A DNA stretch of 64,000 nt, from the NCBI GenBank assembly GCA_965222105.1, contig CBDCTQ010000060.1:25754-89753 (forward strand). The letters are read 5' to 3'. This stretch comes from CALGLS01 sp965222105. Its GTDB lineage: Bacteria; Bacteroidota; Bacteroidia; Chitinophagales; Saprospiraceae. A program made the translations under genes and the position numbers. Each line of letters begins with the position of its first letter. The first letter of the stretch is position 1. Shown here in pieces: positions 45,009 to 53,801 of the stretch. Under the pieces are notes generated by a model. That model was not told the DNA's origin, searched no databases, and was given only the letters and a program-made list of their open reading frames with translations.

Positions 45009-47033
45009 GTGACATCACCCTATCCTCACCTGCTGGCCCCACTTGATCTCGGATTCACCCAACTCGACAACCGCGTCCTGATGGGTTCCATGCACACCGG
45101 CCTGGAAGAAACCAAAAACGGGTTCGATCGCATGGCCCGCTATTTTGCCGAGCGGGCAGAAGGGGGCGTCGGGCTGATGGTGACAGGCGGCATCGCTCCC
45201 AACCGGGCTGGATGGATCGCCCCCTTTTCCGCCAAACTGACCACCAGAAAAGAAGCCAAAAAGCACCAAAAGATCACCCGCGCCGTGCATGAAGCCGGCG
45301 GTAAAATCTGTTTGCAAATTCTCCATGCCGGCCGCTATGCCTATCATCCCTTTTCCGTAGCGCCCTCTTCGCTGAAAGCACCCATCACCAATTTCAAGCC
45401 CTGGGCACTGACCAAAAGAGGCATTAGAAGTACAATAAAATCTTTTGTCAAATGCGCCATCCTTGCCAAAGAGGCCGACTATGATGGCATTGAGATCATG
45501 GGCTCAGAAGGCTACCTCATCAACCAGTTCATCGTATCCAAAACCAACAAACGCACCGACGAATGGGGCGGCTCCTACGAAAACCGCATCCGCTTCCCAC
45601 TTGAGATCGTCCGGCAAACACGGCAAGCTGTCGGCCAAGAATTCATCATCATTTACCGCCTTTCCATGCTCGATCTGGTCAACGACGGCAGCACCTGGAC
45701 CGAAGTCGTTGAGCTTGCGCAAAAAATAGAAACAGCAGGCGCCACCATCATCAACACGGGCATTGGCTGGCACGAAGCACGCATTCCCACCATCGCCACC
45801 ATGGTGCCAAGGGGAGGCTTTAGCTGGGTCACCAAACGGCTGATGGGTCAGGTAGGCATCCCCCTCATCACCACCAACCGGATCAATACCCCCGAAATAG
45901 CAGAACAAATCCTCGCAGACAGACATGCCGATATGGTCTCTATGGCTCGCCCATTCCTGGCAGACGCCGAATTCGTGAAAAAAGCCAGTGAAAACCGCGC
46001 CGACGAGATCAACACCTGCATCGCCTGCAACCAGGCCTGCCTCGACCACGTGTTTGAACAAAAAACAGCGAGCTGCCTGGTCAACCCCAGGGCCTGCCAC
46101 GAAACAGAACTCAATTATTTGCCTACAAAGAAAAAGAAAAAAATTGCCGTAGTAGGAGCAGGCCCCGGAGGGTTGTCGTTTGCTACGGTGGCAGCTCAGC
46201 GGGGCCATGCCGTTCACCTTTACGAGGCTTCCGCCCAAATAGGAGGGCAGTTCAATATGGCTAAAAGGATTCCCGGCAAAGAAGAATTTCACGAAACCAT
46301 TCGCTACTTCCACAAACAGCTCCAGCTTACGGGTGTACATTTATACCTCAACCAAAAGGCTTCCGCCAAAACATTGTTGGAAAACAACTTCGACGAAGTA
46401 GTGCTGGCTACCGGGGTCACCCCCCGCAGGATCGACCTGCCTGGGATCGACCGACCCAACGTTCTGACATACGTAGATGTATTGTTGGGTCAAAAACCGG
46501 TTGGACGTACCGTGGCCATCATAGGAGCAGGAGGAATAGGGTTTGACGTGGCCGAATACCTCGTCCATCAGGGAGAGTCTCCTAGCATAGAGCCAGCTGT
46601 ATTTATGAAAGAATGGGGTGTTGACCAGCAGTATCAGCAACGAGGAGGTTTGGCGAAAGCCGACCCAGAGCCCGCCGCCAGAGAAGTGTTTTTACTACAG
46701 CGCTCTTCCGGCAAACCCGGCGCCCGCCTCGGCAAAACAACCGGATGGATCCACCGCAGCAGCCTGAGAATGAAAAAAGTAAACATGTGGAGTAATTGTG
46801 CCTACGAAAAAATCGACGACGAAGGACTACACCTCACCGTCGCAGGTAAGTATCAGGTACTACCTGTTGACAATGTAGTGATCTGCGCTGGTCAGGAACC
46901 TTTAAAAGACCTGTATGAACCGCTATTACAACAAAACATCTCCGTACACCTCATAGGCGGCGCCCACGAAGCAAAAGAACTAGACGCCAAACGAGCCATC
47001 GATCAGGCCGCCCGTCTGGCCACCCTGCTGTAG
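45009..47033 (+). CDS. fadH: 2,4-dienoyl-CoA reductase (FadH-like) / NADH:flavin oxidoreductase
   Basis: A 674-residue cytoplasmic flavoenzyme matching Escherichia coli FadH in length and plan. An FMN-binding TIM barrel (PYPHLLAPLDLGFT ... NRVLMGSMHTGLEE, GYLINQFIVSKTNKRTDEWG) is followed by the 4Fe-4S site C-x2-C-x3-C-x11-C (CIACNQAC, then Cys of ASCLVNP) near 340-360, an FAD-binding motif VVGAGPGGLSFA near 385, and an NAD(P)-binding motif IIGAGGIGFDVAEY near 515. It reduces 2,4-dienoyl-CoA during degradation of unsaturated fatty acids. No ATG precedes the conserved N-terminus; GTG 45009 gives the family-typical length and is preferred over GTG 44958, which would add 17 residues. It stands alone downstream of the divergent Rpn gene. 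Confidence 0.85.
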   Translation: MTSPYPHLLAPLDLGFTQLDNRVLMGSMHTGLEETKNGFDRMARYFAERAEGGVGLMVTGGIAPNRAGWIAPFSAKLTTRKEAKKHQKITRAVHEAGGKICLQILHAGRYAYHPFSVAPSSLKAPITNFKPWALTKRGIRSTIKSFVKCAILAKEADYDGIEIMGSEGYLINQFIVSKTNKRTDEWGGSYENRIRFPLEIVRQTRQAVGQEFIIIYRLSMLDLVNDGSTWTEVVELAQKIETAGATIINTGIGWHEARIPTIATMVPRGGFSWVTKRLMGQVGIPLITTNRINTPEIAEQILADRHADMVSMARPFLADAEFVKKASENRADEINTCIACNQACLDHVFEQKTASCLVNPRACHETELNYLPTKKKKKIAVVGAGPGGLSFATVAAQRGHAVHLYEASAQIGGQFNMAKRIPGKEEFHETIRYFHKQLQLTGVHLYLNQKASAKTLLENNFDEVVLATGVTPRRIDLPGIDRPNVLTYVDVLLGQKPVGRTVAIIGAGGIGFDVAEYLVHQGESPSIEPAVFMKEWGVDQQYQQRGGLAKADPEPAAREVFLLQRSSGKPGARLGKTTGWIHRSSLRMKKVNMWSNCAYEKIDDEGLHLTVAGKYQVLPVDNVVICAGQEPLKDLYEPLLQQNISVHLIGGAHEAKELDAKRAIDQAARLATLL

Positions 47034-47134
47034 TATTGTTGTTATCCAAATTGGCCTCATTCTTCACAAAGAAGACTTTGAGATCGTTGTACAATCATTG
47101 GTAGGCCTGATCGGGAGGGAGTCAGGCGAATAAA

Positions 47135-47155
47135 CCTACCTTACCGACTGGCAGG
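47135..47155. repeat. CCTACC/GGCAGG imperfect palindrome
   Basis: CCTACCTTACCGACTGGCAGG lies between the fadH-like gene and exbD, 9 bases before the exbD stop. It is a degenerate member of the palindrome family. Confidence 0.4.
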
Positions 47156-47163
47156 TTCGCCGA

Positions 47164-47700
47164 CTACAAGTCAACCGGTTCGGCTTCCGATATTACTTGT
47201 GGATACTGATTGCGGATGTCGCGCTGTTGCTGGTCATTCAACTCACTATAGAATTTGTAGTATTGTTGTTGGGCAATTTCGTCCCACACTTGATTATAGG
47301 CGGCTTTCAGTTCGTTGTACACGCCGAGGTAGACGCGATAGGGGGTGCCCCGGTCGTTGAGCAGTGATACAACGGCTTTCTTCGGATGAGAGGGCAGGTC
47401 GGCGCGTTGATGAGGGTTGGTGATGAACTCGCGGGCGATGCCACGTAGGTCGCCCAGATCTGTTTCTTTTCCTTCGACCATGAGATTGCCATCGGCATCG
47501 ACGAGGATGGACAGGAGGTTGCGTTCGGGGACTTTTGGTGGAGGACTTCCAGTATAATCCCAGGGCGGCAGCCGCACCAATATGCCTTTATCGGCTACAA
47601 CGGTGGTGGCCACCAGAAAGAAAACGAGCAAAAGGAATGCGATGTCGGCCATAGAGCCGGCATTGATTTCGGGGGGTTGTCTTCGGGTCTTTTGTTTCAT
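47164..47700 (-). CDS. exbD: ExbD/TolR family biopolymer transport protein
   Basis: A 178-residue inner-membrane protein. After the basic N-terminus, GSMADIAFLLLVFFLVATTV (residues 15-34) is the single transmembrane helix with the conserved Asp that takes part in proton flow; the rest is periplasmic. ExbD works with ExbB and TonB to energise outer-membrane receptors. The usual ExbB and second ExbD partners are not adjacent; the upstream 208 bases encode nothing supported, so this gene looks orphaned. The C-terminal part after residue 120 is longer than in enterobacterial ExbD, as usual in Bacteroidota. Confidence 0.88.
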   Translation of the reverse strand: MKQKTRRQPPEINAGSMADIAFLLLVFFLVATTVVADKGILVRLPPWDYTGSPPPKVPERNLLSILVDADGNLMVEGKETDLGDLRGIAREFITNPHQRADLPSHPKKAVVSLLNDRGTPYRVYLGVYNELKAAYNQVWDEIAQQQYYKFYSELNDQQQRDIRNQYPQVISEAEPVDL

Positions 47701-47908
47701 ATCGTCGAATAATTTGAGTGATGGCTTGCGCCAAATGATATCCTGTTTCGACGACGGACGGAAAGCCTGTACTTTCCACCTTACAAAAAACCAAGATGCT
47801 GCTACCGGTCAGTTTGGTGTATCTGATTGGCCAAACTATTCTTGGGGTTTTGACGTTTTATAGGAGGCAATGTCGTCAAGTTGATTTACATAGATCAAAC
47901 ACAGAAAG

Positions 47909-48301
47909 ATGAAAAATCCGTTTGAACCGTTCGTGAAACTATTTTCCGAAAACCGGTTTCTGAAAAAAATAACCCGTTACGCCCGCCAGGCAGGCACCAA
48001 AACGGTCTATATGGCCCTGTTGCTCTTTTACGCTTACCGCCGAAAGGACACGCCGGGGTGGGCCAAAAACATCGTTATGGGAGCCCTGGGTTATCTGATC
48101 TCTCCACTCGACGCCCTCCCCGACCTCACACCGGTGCTGGGCTATACCGACGATGTGGGCGTGCTGGCATTTGGGCTGGTGGTCATTTCGGCCTACATTG
48201 ATGGAGAAGTGCAGTCGAAGGCGCGTACCAGATTGAAAGATTGGTTTGGAGAAGTGGATAGCCCCTCCCTCGACGCAGTGGACGAAGAGTATGTCAATTA
48301 A
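47909..48301 (+). CDS. YkvA family (DUF1232) membrane protein
   Basis: A 130-residue protein with the DUF1232 signature YLISPLDALPDLTPVLGYTDD (split: YLISPLDALPD and LTPVLGYTDD) at about residues 67-87, between hydrophobic helices (VYMALLLFYAY and VGVLAFGLVVISAYI). The family is widespread and its function is unresolved; it is membrane-associated. It is divergent from exbD and followed after 186 bases by the aminopeptidase P gene. The C-terminus is acidic. Confidence 0.88.
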   Translation: MKNPFEPFVKLFSENRFLKKITRYARQAGTKTVYMALLLFYAYRRKDTPGWAKNIVMGALGYLISPLDALPDLTPVLGYTDDVGVLAFGLVVISAYIDGEVQSKARTRLKDWFGEVDSPSLDAVDEEYVN

Positions 48302-48487
48302 GTTCACTCGCCCCAGAGACAGTACTTACTTTTAACATTTTTATACCGCCAGATCATTTGGATTTTAGAAAAATAAATCGTTCCTTTAATTAACAAAACA
48401 TAATCACAAGACATATACTTGTTTGTTTCATTCAATTTTTGGCTTCAGCCTTCCGGGAAACAGACAAACAAAAGCAATAAATAAACT

Positions 48488-49798
48488 ATGAAATATCTAC
48501 CGATCAACCCGGAGTTGTTCAGGCTGAACAGAAAGCGCTTTACCCGACAAATGAAACCCGGCTCCATCGCCATTTTCAATTCCAACGATCAGATGCCTCG
48601 CAGTGGGGATCAGTTTTTTCCCTTCCGGCAAAATACAGGACTGTTTTCGCTTTCTGGGCTCGACCAGGAAGAGACCGTGCTGGTATTGTTTCCGGATTGT
48701 GTCAAAGAAGGCTATCAGGAGGTCGTTTTTCTGCGAAAGACCAACGAAGTAGTCGCCCGCTGGGAAGGTCATAAATATACAAAAGAAGAAGCAGCCAAAA
48801 TATCCGGCATCGAAAAAGTATTCTGGCTCGACGAAATGGATAAAATACTCAACGAACTCATCCTCCTTTCGGAAAATATATACATCAACACCAATGAAAA
48901 CGACAACTTCCACAGTGAGGTGCCCTCACGCGATGTCCGGTTTGCCGAAAGGCTTATGAAACGATACCCCATTCACAACTACCTCCGTGCCCAACCCATA
49001 CTCAAACAAATGGCCATGATCAAATCGCCCCTCGAAGTTGAGTTGATCCAACGGGCCATCGACATTACCGGGCAAGCCTTTCAACGGGTGTTGCAATTTG
49101 TTCGACCCGGCGTTATGGAATACGAGGTGGAAGCAGAGATTACCCATGAACTGATCCGCAACCGGGCCACCGGCCACGCCTACGAACCCATTGTAGCTTC
49201 CGGTAAAAATGCCTGTGTGTTGCATTATCTCGACAACAACCAACCCTGCCACGACGGCGACATCCTGTTGATGGATTTTGGCGCCGAATACGCCAATTAC
49301 ACCGCCGACCTCACCCGGTCGATCCCTGTCAACGGCCAGTTTTCGCCCCGCCAACGCGCCGTTTACGAAGCTGTGCTCCGCGTGATGAAAGCAGCTACCC
49401 AACTCCTCGTTCCAGGCACTATGATGGACGATTACCACAAGGAAGTCGGCAAAATGATGGAAAGCGAACTGATCGATCTCCAACTCCTCGACAAAAACGA
49501 TGTCAAAAACCACCCTAAAGAGCTTCGGGAGAAAAAACCCCTCTACAAAAAATACTTTATGCACGGCACCTCCCACCACCTCGGCCTCGATGTCCACGAC
49601 CTCGCCTACCGCTATCAGCCCATCCAGGCAGGCATGGTGTTTACGGTGGAGCCGGGCATCTACATCCCGGAGGAAAACCTGGGCATCCGCATCGAAAATA
49701 ATATTCTGGTTACAGACGACGTTCCGGTCAACCTCATGGCCCATATCCCCGTTGAGGTAGCTGAAATTGAAGAATTGATGGCGGCGCTGGTCGGATGA
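48488..49798 (+). CDS. pepP: Xaa-Pro aminopeptidase (aminopeptidase P)
   Basis: A 436-residue cytoplasmic metallopeptidase that removes N-terminal residues preceding proline. The N-terminal domain (residues 1-175) is the creatinase-like regulatory domain. The C-terminal pita-bread domain has the five metal ligands: Asp in LLMDFGAEYANYTADLTR (two Asp, near 260 and 271), His in HGTSHHLGLDVHD (about 362), Glu in VEPGIYI (about 390) and Glu in IRIENNILV (about 405). Length fits the family. The gene is monocistronic as far as can be seen. A partial inverted repeat GTTTGTTTC / GAAACAGACAAAC precedes it. Confidence 0.9.
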   Translation: MKYLPINPELFRLNRKRFTRQMKPGSIAIFNSNDQMPRSGDQFFPFRQNTGLFSLSGLDQEETVLVLFPDCVKEGYQEVVFLRKTNEVVARWEGHKYTKEEAAKISGIEKVFWLDEMDKILNELILLSENIYINTNENDNFHSEVPSRDVRFAERLMKRYPIHNYLRAQPILKQMAMIKSPLEVELIQRAIDITGQAFQRVLQFVRPGVMEYEVEAEITHELIRNRATGHAYEPIVASGKNACVLHYLDNNQPCHDGDILLMDFGAEYANYTADLTRSIPVNGQFSPRQRAVYEAVLRVMKAATQLLVPGTMMDDYHKEVGKMMESELIDLQLLDKNDVKNHPKELREKKPLYKKYFMHGTSHHLGLDVHDLAYRYQPIQAGMVFTVEPGIYIPEENLGIRIENNILVTDDVPVNLMAHIPVEVAEIEELMAALVG

Positions 49799-49828
49799 GC
49801 AGAGGCTGACAGAGCCCCTCTCCCCCAC

Positions 49829-51037
49829 TCAATACATCAATCCAAATAACCAGATCGGGATTTTTTGGCCGACGGCATAATCCAAGTTATCAGCTACGAT
49901 ATAAGCGTTCTTCTCGTCCTTGACTTGTTTGGCCGTTTTGGATGGGCCACCTACTTCCAACAAATACTCTTCGTCAACTAAAAAATCGCCAGTCAGTGGA
50001 TAGTCCACGTTGTGGTTTTCTTTAAGCTGGTTGAGTATAAAGGTTTCCCGTACCATACCAACGTGAAGCTGGGTGGGTGCAAAAGCATAGAGCAGGTTGG
50101 TGTTTTCAAGGTAGACCTTATCCGGTTTTTGCAATTTGCGAAGTCCTTTTCCGGCTACTTGCAACAACGACAGGATGTCGGCTCCTTCCAGATGATAAAG
50201 ATATTGCACCAGTGTATTCCTGGAAATGCCTGTCCGCTCACTTAGCCGCTGTATGTTTGGTTTGAATGGTGGCGAAGTGGCAATGGCGAGCAACAATTTA
50301 CGAATGCGCCGGATGTTGTTGATGTTTATATTTTGAAACAACAAAATATCAGATTCTATGACCACGTTCACAGCAGCGTTCAGGCGATCGTAAAACCAGT
50401 CATCTCCTTCTACGAAAAACGGATAATAACCTTTCTGAAGATATTCCTTGAAAAACACATATGGCTTCATTTCTCTGGGCAGGTCAGCTATGATATCGTT
50501 TGGTCTTTGAAGAATTTCTGCAAGGGTCACGATAGGTAATTCTGTATCGTATTTCAATTGCAGAAACTGCCTAAAAGATAAGCCCTGCATTCGATAAACA
50601 ATGGCTCTCCTGCTCAAATCAGCATTGCCCCGATGGATTTCGAGCATAGCCGACCCTGTAAAAGCCATCCGCAGATCTGGATAGATATCGCATAGATTTT
50701 TAATTTCAATGGCCCAATCCGGATACTTATGTACTTCGTCCAGATAAAGATAAATTCCTCCCTGCCGATAAAATTCCTCCACATAGTCGATCAACCGGTT
50801 TTCACTAAACGAGATGTCATCCAGGGAAAGATAAATGGCCCGTTCGTCGAAGTTATGTATCTGCTTTAAATGCTGGAGTAGGAGGGTTGTCTTCCCAATC
50901 CCACGTGCCCCCTTTATGCCGATCAGGCGGGGCGTCCAGTCTATTTTTTGCATTTCTTCTCTTTGATAGGAAAGCGATACCCTTTTGATCCGTTCATTGG
51001 ATCGAATGCGAAGTTTTTCCATTTTTGCTTTGTCCAT
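49829..51037 (-). CDS. AAA ATPase with DUF4143-like C-terminus
   Basis: A 402-residue ATP-binding protein of the AAA_14/DUF4143 type. Walker A GARGIGKTTLL lies near residue 43, Walker B GGIYLYLDEVHKYPDW near 97, and the sensor-like AFTGSAMLEI near 130. The middle holds a winged-helix-like region (IQRLSERTGISRNTLVQYLYHLEGADIL, about 265-292 in two pieces: LSERTGISRNTLVQYLYHLE). The C-terminal domain (NLLYAFAP ... GDFLVDEEYLLEVGG) resembles the degenerate PD-(D/E)XK nuclease fold of DUF4143. Cellular role is not known for most members. The gene is alone, and a 12-bp palindrome lies 16-45 bases before its start. Confidence 0.8.
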   Translation of the reverse strand: MDKAKMEKLRIRSNERIKRVSLSYQREEMQKIDWTPRLIGIKGARGIGKTTLLLQHLKQIHNFDERAIYLSLDDISFSENRLIDYVEEFYRQGGIYLYLDEVHKYPDWAIEIKNLCDIYPDLRMAFTGSAMLEIHRGNADLSRRAIVYRMQGLSFRQFLQLKYDTELPIVTLAEILQRPNDIIADLPREMKPYVFFKEYLQKGYYPFFVEGDDWFYDRLNAAVNVVIESDILLFQNININNIRRIRKLLLAIATSPPFKPNIQRLSERTGISRNTLVQYLYHLEGADILSLLQVAGKGLRKLQKPDKVYLENTNLLYAFAPTQLHVGMVRETFILNQLKENHNVDYPLTGDFLVDEEYLLEVGGPSKTAKQVKDEKNAYIVADNLDYAVGQKIPIWLFGLMY

Positions 51038-51052
51038 ATAGCAAAAATATTA

Positions 51053-51082
51053 AAAAAGTGCTTTCCATGCAAAGCACTTTTT
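51053..51082. promoter_or_regulatory. 12-bp palindrome upstream of the AAA ATPase gene
   Basis: AAAAAGTGCTTT (51053-51064) and its exact complement AAAGCACTTTTT (51071-51082) flank a six-base loop. It lies 16-45 bases upstream of the minus-strand start at 51037, a position suited to an operator or a 5' hairpin, and also suited to a terminator for transcription entering from the right. Confidence 0.45.
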
Positions 51083-51280
51083 CATAAAAATTGCTTTGAG
51101 TATAAATCATTTTATCCAAATTCAGCTAATATCCTTGATTCGACCGCCTCTTAAAATCACCGCCGAAGGATGCTTCCCTCCTGGTTATAAAGCCAATCCC
51201 GCCTTTTAATTCCCCTACAAAATTCCTAACTTGTGGCTTGTAGCAAAAATTCACCCGCTCTATTTCAAATAACACTCGAT

Positions 51281-51922
51281 ATGAAAATTTCCGTACTCAG
51301 CCTGCTGATCCTCACCTTTTTTGCATTTTCCTCTTGCGACAAATCACCATTTGACAAAGACGATAAAAAGGATTTTGACAAAGACTACTCAAAAGACCAC
51401 GACAAGGATGACGACACCTGCTTCGACATGGTGTATCCCGTCACTTACACCATGCCCGACGGCAGCACCCTGACCTTCAATGACGAAGCATCGTTCTGGG
51501 ATGGCATCAAAGCCTACTACGAAGCCAATGACACCGATCAGAAACCCCAACTACAATACCCCGTCGACATCGACTGGGAAGACGGTACTACCCAGTCTGT
51601 CGACAACGAAGAGGAAATGACCCTCGCCAAAGAAAATTGCGACAGCGATGAAGTCATTCTCTGCGACTGGGACGGCTCCCTCGTCACCAACAATGATTCC
51701 TGGGCCGAACAGGTCGTCGAGCCCATCACCATTACCGACGCCTGTGGATGCCCCGTCGACGGTGTCATCAAATACGTCAATGCTCAGGGCAACATCGCCC
51801 ACGTGATCTACTACGGCAAAGACAGTTGCACCAACACCGCATGGCTGGTGACGTATACCGATTACAACACCGATTTTGCAACTATTGAAAAATGTCGGTT
51901 TGAGATGGATTGTGTTCCGTAA
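51281..51922 (+). CDS. Lipoprotein of unknown function, Asp-rich
   Basis: A 213-residue predicted lipoprotein. The signal peptide ends with lipobox FSSC (Cys at residue 19), followed by a Lys/Asp-rich linker (DKDDKKDFDKDYSKDHDKDD). The mature domain has six further Cys and repeating motifs that include TMPDGSTLTFND and NEEEMTLAKENC, with acidic character throughout. Similar acidic DxDGS-type lipoproteins occur in Saprospiria, but I cannot name a function. ATG 51281 is preferred over TTG 51233 because it begins the signal peptide. It is followed by another exported-protein gene after 106 bases. Confidence 0.7.
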   Translation: MKISVLSLLILTFFAFSSCDKSPFDKDDKKDFDKDYSKDHDKDDDTCFDMVYPVTYTMPDGSTLTFNDEASFWDGIKAYYEANDTDQKPQLQYPVDIDWEDGTTQSVDNEEEMTLAKENCDSDEVILCDWDGSLVTNNDSWAEQVVEPITITDACGCPVDGVIKYVNAQGNIAHVIYYGKDSCTNTAWLVTYTDYNTDFATIEKCRFEMDCVP

Positions 51923-52028
51923 AGAGGATTCCCAGAATATTTTGCCAGCTACCCGTCATCGCATTTAGATTTTCGGGCATGTCTTCGATCTTTGTTTTAT
52001 TTTGGTTGTTCTTCTAAAAACTTCCAAA

Positions 52029-53795
52029 ATGAAACAGTTAATACTCCTCCCTATGCGGTTGCATAGATTTTGCATCCTTTCTTTTTTTCTACTACCGCTA
52101 TTGGCAAGCAATCAGATGAGCGGGCAATCGTATGATTTGACCTATATTTTTTCGGATACGAAGTGGATCGATTTGCCACTTGAAGTTGTACATAATGACA
52201 CCATCTACTTAGCAGGTTCTGAATATTTATGCTTCGACGGTTTAGTCGTCGGGATGGACGAAACTGGACCGCTTTTCAAAACAAACCCGGAATCAGGTGG
52301 TTATTGGCGGATATCAGATATAGAATGGAGTGATGAAACGAACATGCTTATTGGTTGCGGAACGTGGTTCACATCAAGTGATTTAGCTGACTTTAACTCC
52401 GACGGATTACTAGTGTTCGGGATAGATAAAGATGGTACTTTATTGTTTAAAAACAAATTGATTATAGCACAACACCCCGATCTTTATAACCCATTCCCTG
52501 GTTCACAAAGTCTTTGCCCAACTTTTGATAATCGCTTTATTGCAGCCCTAGGTAAACATCTTCTCTGGTACGATTACAATGGTAACTTGCTTGACTCTTT
52601 ATTAAATGTCTCGAATAATTTTCTCAGGGACATCGAATACCTGAATGACAGCCTGCTTATGGCCCATACAGAAACAGACATCTATTTGATCAGCCACGAG
52701 GGGGTCGTCACGCAAACCATTAATGTAATCGGCATCATACAAAATGCCGTTGTTGACGAAGAAAAAATATACTGCCTAACCAACGAAGAGCTATTCGTCT
52801 ACAATCTGTCGGATCAAACCTCCTTTTCAACAAACAATTTTTTCACTGTTATCCCAACACCCGACTTCCTTACAACCAATGACAGTTCATTATTTATTTT
52901 TTCTAAAGAAAAGTTCATCCGGCTGGATAAATCCAGTCTTACCATTCAAAATGAACAGAATTTTGACCAACCATACACACAACTTTCCAACGCCATCACT
53001 ACCAATGATCGATTGTATTTGATAGGACTGGAACAAAAAGAACTGGGACCAAACTGGCCTGACAAATTGCCTCATCAGACTTTTATCAAGTCAATGACCA
53101 TTGATTCCATGCCAGTCTTTGAACCCTATGATATCGAGTTGACCGATCTGACCACAGATTCGCTGGTATTTAAAAATATCAGTGAAATTGATCCGGAAAT
53201 CTTCCTTTACAATTACGAAAAACTTCAATATCATTTGACGGTTACCAACCAAGGTAATGTTCCTGTCCATTCATTTGCCTATTCCTCTATTTATTATGAT
53301 GGATTTAATTGCAGCGAGGTAAGAATATATCATTATCTGGACAGCCTCAACATCTTACCTGGACAATCCTTCACGCATCATGATAGCACGAACTGGCTAA
53401 ATTATCACTGGGGCAGCTTTTATATTCCCGATCTGGAATTATGCTTGATTGGTCCCAGCCACCACTTCGACCAAGACGATTCAAACGACTGTGCAAGCTC
53501 CCCTGTTCACATACCCGTTTCCACGAAGGAGCCATACTGGAATGCATCCTTCCAGGTCTTTCCCAACCCAGCAACAGAGCAGATTCATTTTAATGTAGAA
53601 TTTAACGCCGCTCCTGCGGAAATAACAGTGGAAGTTCTGAATATGCAGGGGCAAAAAATACGCATCAAAAAACTTATACCAGGTTCAACTTCGATCAACG
53701 ATGACATCTTTATCCCTGATCTGCCGTCGGGAATTTATCTGATTCGCCTTACGGAAAATGGCATCGGAGCAACCCGAAAGGTATTGGTTTATTGA
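52029..53795 (+). CDS. Secreted beta-propeller-like protein with T9SS sorting domain
   Basis: A 588-residue exported protein. A signal peptide with a basic start covers about the first 33 residues (ending QMSGQS). Residues about 40-350 have the alternating strand pattern of a beta-propeller (LPLEVVHNDTIYLAGSEYL, NFLRDIEYLNDSLLMAHTET). A CARDB-like beta domain (YHLTVTNQGNVPVHSFAYSS) follows at about 400-495. The last 80 residues (FQVFPNPATEQIHFNVEF ... GIYLIRLTENG) are a type IX secretion sorting domain. ATG 52029 is chosen over TTG 52002. The function is unknown; secretion and cell-surface attachment are well supported. Confidence 0.8.
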   Translation: MKQLILLPMRLHRFCILSFFLLPLLASNQMSGQSYDLTYIFSDTKWIDLPLEVVHNDTIYLAGSEYLCFDGLVVGMDETGPLFKTNPESGGYWRISDIEWSDETNMLIGCGTWFTSSDLADFNSDGLLVFGIDKDGTLLFKNKLIIAQHPDLYNPFPGSQSLCPTFDNRFIAALGKHLLWYDYNGNLLDSLLNVSNNFLRDIEYLNDSLLMAHTETDIYLISHEGVVTQTINVIGIIQNAVVDEEKIYCLTNEELFVYNLSDQTSFSTNNFFTVIPTPDFLTTNDSSLFIFSKEKFIRLDKSSLTIQNEQNFDQPYTQLSNAITTNDRLYLIGLEQKELGPNWPDKLPHQTFIKSMTIDSMPVFEPYDIELTDLTTDSLVFKNISEIDPEIFLYNYEKLQYHLTVTNQGNVPVHSFAYSSIYYDGFNCSEVRIYHYLDSLNILPGQSFTHHDSTNWLNYHWGSFYIPDLELCLIGPSHHFDQDDSNDCASSPVHIPVSTKEPYWNASFQVFPNPATEQIHFNVEFNAAPAEITVEVLNMQGQKIRIKKLIPGSTSINDDIFIPDLPSGIYLIRLTENGIGATRKVLVY

Positions 53796-53801
53796 TCCAT
53801 C

